Part shown: one piece after another, positions 59,456 to 64,000 of the stretch
Layout: each line of letters starts with the position of its first letter
Position numbering within the stretch: the first letter of the stretch is position 1
NCBI RefSeq assembly: GCF_011304195.1
Contig: NZ_CP049887.1
Location: 1,302,001-1,366,000 of the forward strand
Direction: 5' to 3'
Length of the DNA stretch: 64,000 bases
DNA from: Vagococcus hydrophili
GTDB lineage: Bacteria; Bacillota; Bacilli; Lactobacillales; Vagococcaceae
The notes under the pieces: model-generated
What the model was told of the DNA's origin: nothing
Seen by the model: only the letters and a program-made list of their open reading frames with translations
Database searches by the model: none
Program-made: the position numbers and the translations under genes

Positions 59456-62304
59456 ATGAAAAGAGTCTTATATCCTTTAACTTTGTTGATTGGGTTCATT
59501 TTTTTAATGACAGCAACGTCAATCGATACTGACGCAGCTTCATGGGTAAGCACTAAAAATGATTTAGTCACAGCATTAACGAAAACGGCCGATGATGAAG
59601 TAATTCTTTCTAATGATATCTATTTAGATCAAAGAATTGATGTTGTTGGAAATAAAGAGTTGAATTTAAATGGTAAGAATTTAATGCTTGGAACAGGTGC
59701 AAGTGATTCAGGAAATGTAGGTAAATTTTACTTGAATCGTTCAGATAATCTACGTTTTGGGCTTAAAAATGGTGTCATCACCGGTGGAGATACGAGAGGG
59801 TTAGGTTCTCACGGTAGTATTATTGGTGTCATATCTGTTAATAATAGTGCCAATACTAATTTAGTCACAACGGTTCAGGATATATCTCATACCAGTCAGG
59901 GTGGCTTTTATAAAGGGAAACAAAGTAAAGTCGTTTTTAAAGGGAAAGTAACGTTGAATAACGATCAGTTTAACGTGAGAGCCAAAAACATGGATTTTTA
60001 TGGAAACCCTTTAAATGAAGAGGACCCAGAAAATACTGATTTTTATGGCTACACCTCAGCCAATGGGGAACCGAATGATTGGAGTCAAGGAAATGGAGGG
60101 TTAAACCTCAGCTTTGATGGTTATGAGAATTTTAGAGGTCCAGGGCAACGGATACTAAATATAAATAAAAATGCCAAAGTAAAACTAAAAAATGATAACA
60201 ATACAACCTCTAATAGTCGTGCTTACGCTAATAACATTGCAAACTTTGCTGTGATTAATTTGGATGGTAGTTTAGATACTGAGGCTATCGGAACAACTCT
60301 TAGAACGACAGCTTCAAGGTATGATTATGGGGCAGGAACAGCAAGTGGGCAAGCCGAAATTAATATTCGACCAGGTTCGACGTTTAAAACACTATCCACA
60401 GCGATAACTAATACGAATTACGGAACAATTTTTACGTATTCTTTAGATATTAATGTAGATAATCCCAAAATATTTGATATTCGCTTCTTTGGAACAGGTC
60501 AATTTTTCTATAGTTGGGCCAATCGTGGGGAAGTAATTTGAACATTAAGAATTCTAATATTGCGGTTTGGGATAAAAGTCGTAAGGGAATTGGAAACCCA
60601 AATGACATTTGGCAAGATGTGGATTGGATGATGATTCGAGGGTTTACCAATTCAGGGAATCCTAAAGCGATGTCTAGTAATAATGATTTAGCGAATCGTT
60701 TTACAATTAATAACTACAGTCGGATTTCTAATGATATAAAATTACCGATTATTATTCCAGATGAAGAGTTTCAGGTTGGAAATACGGTAGTTTTAAAAAA
60801 TAATGCCACAAGTTTTTACGGGAGCACCGATTATTATTTACCAGATGGCTCTTTAGTTGGTCAAGCAGCACCAGGCGCGGCCGTTTTATTTGAATTAGCG
60901 GGTCGAAAATATACAACAGTAACAGACAGTAATGGTAATTGGCGATTTAATAATTTAGATATCACTTCAGTCAGTGGTGGTACATATGGGCAGTTGAGCA
61001 TGATAGATCAGGATAAACGGATTAGTAAAATAGTTCCTGTCTTGATTGAAGACAAAGTTCCGCCAACAGGTGATCCTCGGTTGATTAAAGCTAAAAAAGG
61101 GGACATGACTAATTTAACTGATCCTAAGTATGCGGTTCTTAACTCTAAAGATGAAACCACACCGACCAATCAATTAATCTATGAATATGTGACAAGTTTA
61201 GAAGATCGTCAGAAAATGGTGTCAGAAGTGGGAACTTATGAAGTCGAAGTGAAACTTTCAGACTTAGCAGGTAACTACACCATTATTAAAGCACCAGTCA
61301 TTGTTCATGAACCACCCGAAGTAATTACAGACGGTTTCATTACAGGGAAAGATTTTGAAATTGATTTTGATACCTGGGTTTCTGCGAATGATGCAGGAAA
61401 ACGTCAATTAATGATTTCTGAGGAATATGGTAATTTGAGAGGTTTTGAGATTACAGGACAAAATTTAATCGATATCACGAATATTCCTTCTAAATTAGGA
61501 ATTAATTTTTCAGGACATAACTGGGAACCTAAGAAGACCTATCCAATAACAGTTAAAGTGAAATCTTATACGAAAGTTATTCGTGTTACTTTAGTGCCAG
61601 CAGAAGTTGAGATGAATCCAAATCAAGTTTATAGTGGGACAATCACACCTATTTATATTGATTTAACGAATAATGCTAAAGTAGATAATTCGAAAATCGA
61701 AAAAGTTAAAATTGGTGATGATCTAGAAACGATTGTGAATCAGATGATAACGGATAAAAAAATGACGCTTAACTATACTGGATACGGGGAAGTAAAAGTA
61801 AAAGATTATAAGGTAATTGTGAATGGAAATGAGCTTAAGACCTCTGTCGTTCCTGATCAAAATTTTCAATTAGTCTATAATTACACGGGACAAATGAAAT
61901 TTGCGAGTGCTCCGAATCTTGATTTTGGAAAAATTGAAACGAGTCAAAAACAAGAGTCTTACAAGTTAGTAAGTACTTCAGAATCAGACGTTTCAGTGAT
62001 TAATACTCTTCTTAATGACAACTGGAATTTACAGGTTTCTTTACCACAAGGAATTAAAAACAAGAAGACTCAAGAAGAATTTATTGGGCAATTGGTTTAC
62101 TTTGATTCAGCAGGAAAAGAAACAGTGATTGATAAGTATGGAAAAAAAATCATGGAACAAAAACCGGAGATGATGTCTTTAAGTAAAGTGGATGTTAGAG
62201 GGTCTGGTAAGAGTGGGATGACACTTAAACAAGAAATTGGTAATAGTAATGGTGATTACGAGGGTGAACTCATTTGGAGTTTAGAAGATAGTCCGAAGCC
62301 ATAA
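59456..62304 (+). pseudogene. WxL adhesin of about 950 residues, paralogue 3, frameshifted
   Basis: From ATG 59456 (GAGAGAGGTG upstream) the frame encodes a signal peptide and the beta-helix half, then ends at TGA 60539-60541. A frame shifted by -1, open from 60514, continues with NIKNSNIAVWDKSRKGIGNP to a normal WxL end (ELIWSLEDSPKP). Alignment with paralogues 1 and 2 at GTGQFFYSWANRG, then SNLNIKNSN, shows exactly one base missing in the GGGGAA run near 60530. The rebuilt protein would have about 949 residues, like its paralogues. The gene is broken, phase-variable or a homopolymer error; as read, the first half would be secreted without a wall anchor. Confidence 0.85.
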
Positions 62305-62306
62305 AA

Positions 62307-62345
62307 AAATAGACTGTGATTTCATTTAGGAATCACAGTCTATTT
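62307..62345. terminator. Bidirectional terminator before ispE
   Basis: AATAGACTGTGATT pairs with AATCACAGTCTATT around TCATTTAGG, with A- and T-tract flanks. It closes the csc region on one side and ispE on the other. Confidence 0.92.
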
Positions 62346-63203
62346 CTATTTATTTAACGTTCTCACAACATAAACTTCCTGACAAAATCCTTTGAGGGAG
62401 TTTGCCACATGAAGAGCACGCGTTTTTTTGTCACATAAACCAATCACAGTTGGTCCACTTCCACTCATTACTGCAGCATCTGCACCAAATTGAATCATCT
62501 TGTCTTTAATATGTTGTACCACAGGAAATTTTCTAGTTGTATAATCTTCTAGAGAGTTACCTAAATGTTGTGTCATCGATTGATAATCGCCCATTTCAAT
62601 GCTTGATTTGAGTGATGAAATATCTGGGTGGCTTAAAGAATCAACCTCAATTTTTGAGAAAACACGAGGAGTTGAGACGCTTATTTTAGGTTTAACTAGA
62701 ACAACCCAACATTGTGGAATCGGGTTTTTTAAGGGTGTGACAATTTCGCCTAGACCTGTAACAAGGGCAGTTTCACCTTGTAAGCAAAAAGGGATATCAG
62801 TGCCGATTGGAATTGCTAGACGAGTTAAATCATCTAGATTGGCATTTAAATCGAATAAACGATTAACTCCTCTAAAAGTAGCAGCAGCATCACTACTACC
62901 ACCACCTAAACCTGCGGCAACTGGAATGTTTTTTTGTAGAATAGCGTGAACGCCACCGTCGAATTGATACGTTTTTTGCATCGCTTCAATGGCTTGAAAA
63001 ATATTGTTTTTACGGTCTGTTGGTAAAAAACCACTATTTGTTTCAATAATAATTTCGTTTTTTGGAAGTCGTTTAAAGGTTAAACGATCTGATAAATCGA
63101 TACTGGCCATGACCATTTCAAGTTCGTGGTAACCATCGTCTCGTTTGTATAAAACATCTAAGCCGAGGTTGATTTTTGCAGGTGCTTTTTCGATGATTTC
63201 CAT
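62346..63203 (-). CDS. ispE: 4-diphosphocytidyl-2-C-methyl-D-erythritol kinase
   Basis: IspE phosphorylates CDP-methylerythritol in the MEP pathway of isoprenoid synthesis. The 285-residue GHMP kinase starts with EKAPAKINLGLDV and has the ATP loop PVAAGLGGGSSDAAATF and a C-terminal MSGSGPTVIGL. The length is normal. Many enterococci use the mevalonate route, and ispE is kept in a number of Firmicutes beside it, so presence of the rest of the MEP pathway cannot be assumed from this window. It is transcribed toward the csc region and ends at a shared hairpin. Confidence 0.93.
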   Translation of the reverse strand: MEIIEKAPAKINLGLDVLYKRDDGYHELEMVMASIDLSDRLTFKRLPKNEIIIETNSGFLPTDRKNNIFQAIEAMQKTYQFDGGVHAILQKNIPVAAGLGGGSSDAAATFRGVNRLFDLNANLDDLTRLAIPIGTDIPFCLQGETALVTGLGEIVTPLKNPIPQCWVVLVKPKISVSTPRVFSKIEVDSLSHPDISSLKSSIEMGDYQSMTQHLGNSLEDYTTRKFPVVQHIKDKMIQFGADAAVMSGSGPTVIGLCDKKTRALHVANSLKGFCQEVYVVRTLNK

Positions 63204-63347
63204 AGCGTCATCTCCTTATCTACGTAAATGAATAGTTACTCTAATTATACATTAAAAAAAAAGACTTTTAAATCATTGTTAACAAAAAGAAGAGACGAAC
63301 ACTAATTAAAATGTCTGTCTCTCTTTTTTAGTGTAGATAAGTGGGGT

Positions 63348-63560
63348 AAAAAAGGTAACTTCAGAAAGTAAAATTAATTCGAAAAGCGTGAATTATTTTT
63401 AAGTTCCTCCAGTTACTTGGAGCAGAAGGCCTTTTTTATCACCTATTGTAGTCGGGATAAAAAAGGCAGCTCTTTCGGTAACTTCACAACTTAAAATTAA
63501 TTCGAAAAGCGTGAATTATTTTTAAGTTCCTCCAGTTACTCAGAGCTAAACGCCTTTTTT
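63348..63560. repeat. Tandem doublet of the 90-100 bp palindrome (locus 2)
   Basis: Two units (63348-63437 and 63459-63560) match the doublet at 9990-10215. Middle stems here are GTAACT with AGTTAC, and inner loop stems AATTC with GAATT, against GCAACT/AGTTGC and AATCC/GGATT at locus 1, so both changes are compensatory. Loop GAAAAGCGT resembles GAAAAACAT. Unit 1 lacks about 12 bases of its left outer arm. The linker between units (ATCACCTATTGTAGTCGGGA) also resembles locus 1 (ATCACGCTTATGTAGTCCGT). It lies between ispE and the potD-like gene and contains no open frame. Confidence 0.85.
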
Positions 63561-63569
63561 ATCATCCTT

Positions 63570-64000
63570 TTATTTCCTATACATTTTAAATTCTAAAAAG
63601 CGGTCGTTGTAGATTTCTAGGTATTTTGAGCCTAGGTCTTCGTAGACTTCTAGGTTTTTCATTGTTTCTTCGTCAGGGTAGAACTGTTTATCTTCTGTTA
63701 ATTCTTTTGGTAATATTTCTTTGGCTTTTTTGTTTGGTGTTGAGTAGCCGATGTATTCTGAGTTGGCGGCTGCGTTTTCGGGTTCTAGCATGAAGTTGAT
63801 AAAATCGTAGGCGCCGTCTACATTTTTGGCGGTTTTTGGAATCACAATATTATCAAACCATAAATTAGAGCCTTCTTCTGGGATAACGTAGTGCAGATGC
63901 TCATTATTATCTAGCATTTCACGAGCTTCACCAGAAAAAGTAACGGCAGCAGCACTTTCTTCATTAATCATATACATTTTAATTTCATCTGCGACAATGG
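63570..64000 (-). CDS. potD: Spermidine/putrescine-binding protein, 3' part
   Basis: The visible 142 residues are the C-terminal part of a PotD/PotF-type polyamine-binding lipoprotein; the start lies beyond the window. Recognisable pieces are AVTFSGEAREML, VIPEEGSNLWFDNIVIPK (the ligand-pocket strand of the family) and YDFINFMLEPENAAANSEYI. Such proteins deliver spermidine or putrescine to the PotABC importer. The frame runs on without a stop to the window edge. The palindromic doublet follows the stop codon within ten bases and probably ends the transcript. Confidence 0.88.
   Translation of the reverse strand, partial: IVADEIKMYMINEESAAAVTFSGEAREMLDNNEHLHYVIPEEGSNLWFDNIVIPKTAKNVDGAYDFINFMLEPENAAANSEYIGYSTPNKKAKEILPKELTEDKQFYPDEETMKNLEVYEDLGSKYLEIYNDRFLEFKMYRK

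Noticed and set aside
60514-60541. Programmed -1 frameshift in adhesin paralogue 3
   Set aside because: No X-XXY-YYZ slippery heptamer is in the zero frame at the junction and the two paralogues need no shift, so a one-base loss is simpler.
29814-62304. Recently acquired mobile island
   Set aside because: No integrase, transposase, tRNA gene or flanking direct repeat was seen; the base composition looks like the rest of the window. Horizontal gain is possible but not shown.

Overview
The window is AT-rich DNA of a low-GC Gram-positive bacterium of the Enterococcaceae type (Enterococcus or Vagococcus-like). Pointers are the PgsA/RodZ/M16 peptidase pair, Prs-GlmU-PurR, MscL and an Fst-type type I toxin, but above all a very large set of WxL-domain surface proteins with DUF916/DUF3324 partners and small LPXTG proteins. 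This is the csc (cell-surface complex) gene family known from enterococci, lactobacilli and Listeria. The species cannot be fixed from the sequence alone. I saw no rRNA, tRNA, CRISPR array, transposase or phage gene.

Layout. 1-5.1 kb: small membrane and secreted proteins, Xre-type regulators (one broken by a nonsense codon) and the housekeeping signal peptidase I. 5.2-9.3 kb: a membrane-bound MutS-like ATPase, a histidine phosphatase, a Cof-type HAD phosphatase and a LacI regulator. 9.5-14.2 kb: accessory genes, namely an Xre regulator with two paralogous membrane proteins, an Xre/ImmA-IrrE/PIN operon whose PIN gene is frameshifted by an 8-bp tandem duplication, and a TetR/RibD-type reductase divergent pair. 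14.3-29.4 kb: mostly core genes (AI-2E family exporter, TsuA/TusA-type thiosulfate uptake pair, HdeD-like protein, pgsA, rodZ-like gene, two M16 peptidases, mscL, a complete chromosomal fst/RNA II locus, prs, glmU, purR, a DcuA/B-type carrier and zinc-type ABC genes behind a Zur-like box).

29.8-62.3 kb is a 32-kb csc supercluster. Two blocks have the same order: large WxL adhesin, small LPXTG protein, WxL, WxL, terminator, DUF916/DUF3324 protein, two-TM protein, signal-peptidase-like protein (29814-38887, where a second DUF916 gene follows, and 39737-47399). Downstream are three paralogous adhesins of about 950 residues (the third frameshifted), two more DUF916 proteins, two more WxL proteins, an LPQTG protein and two unrecognised membrane proteins. 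The likely arrangement is that WxL proteins bind the wall, DUF916 proteins tie them to the membrane, and LPXTG proteins and large adhesins extend the complex outward. The unusual part is the pair of signal-peptidase homologues: both have polybasic cytosolic tails and both have lost catalytic residues (Lys to Arg in one, Ser to Gly and Lys to Val in the other). Each sits beside an uncharacterised two-TM protein. This DUF916/two-TM/pseudo-signal-peptidase module is my best candidate for an undescribed system.

62.3-64 kb returns to core genes (ispE and the 3' end of a potD-like gene). Long palindromic repeats recur at gene junctions (2.0, 3.5, 9.4, 10.0, 53.6 and 63.4 kb). One family forms tandem doublets whose stems differ by compensatory changes.
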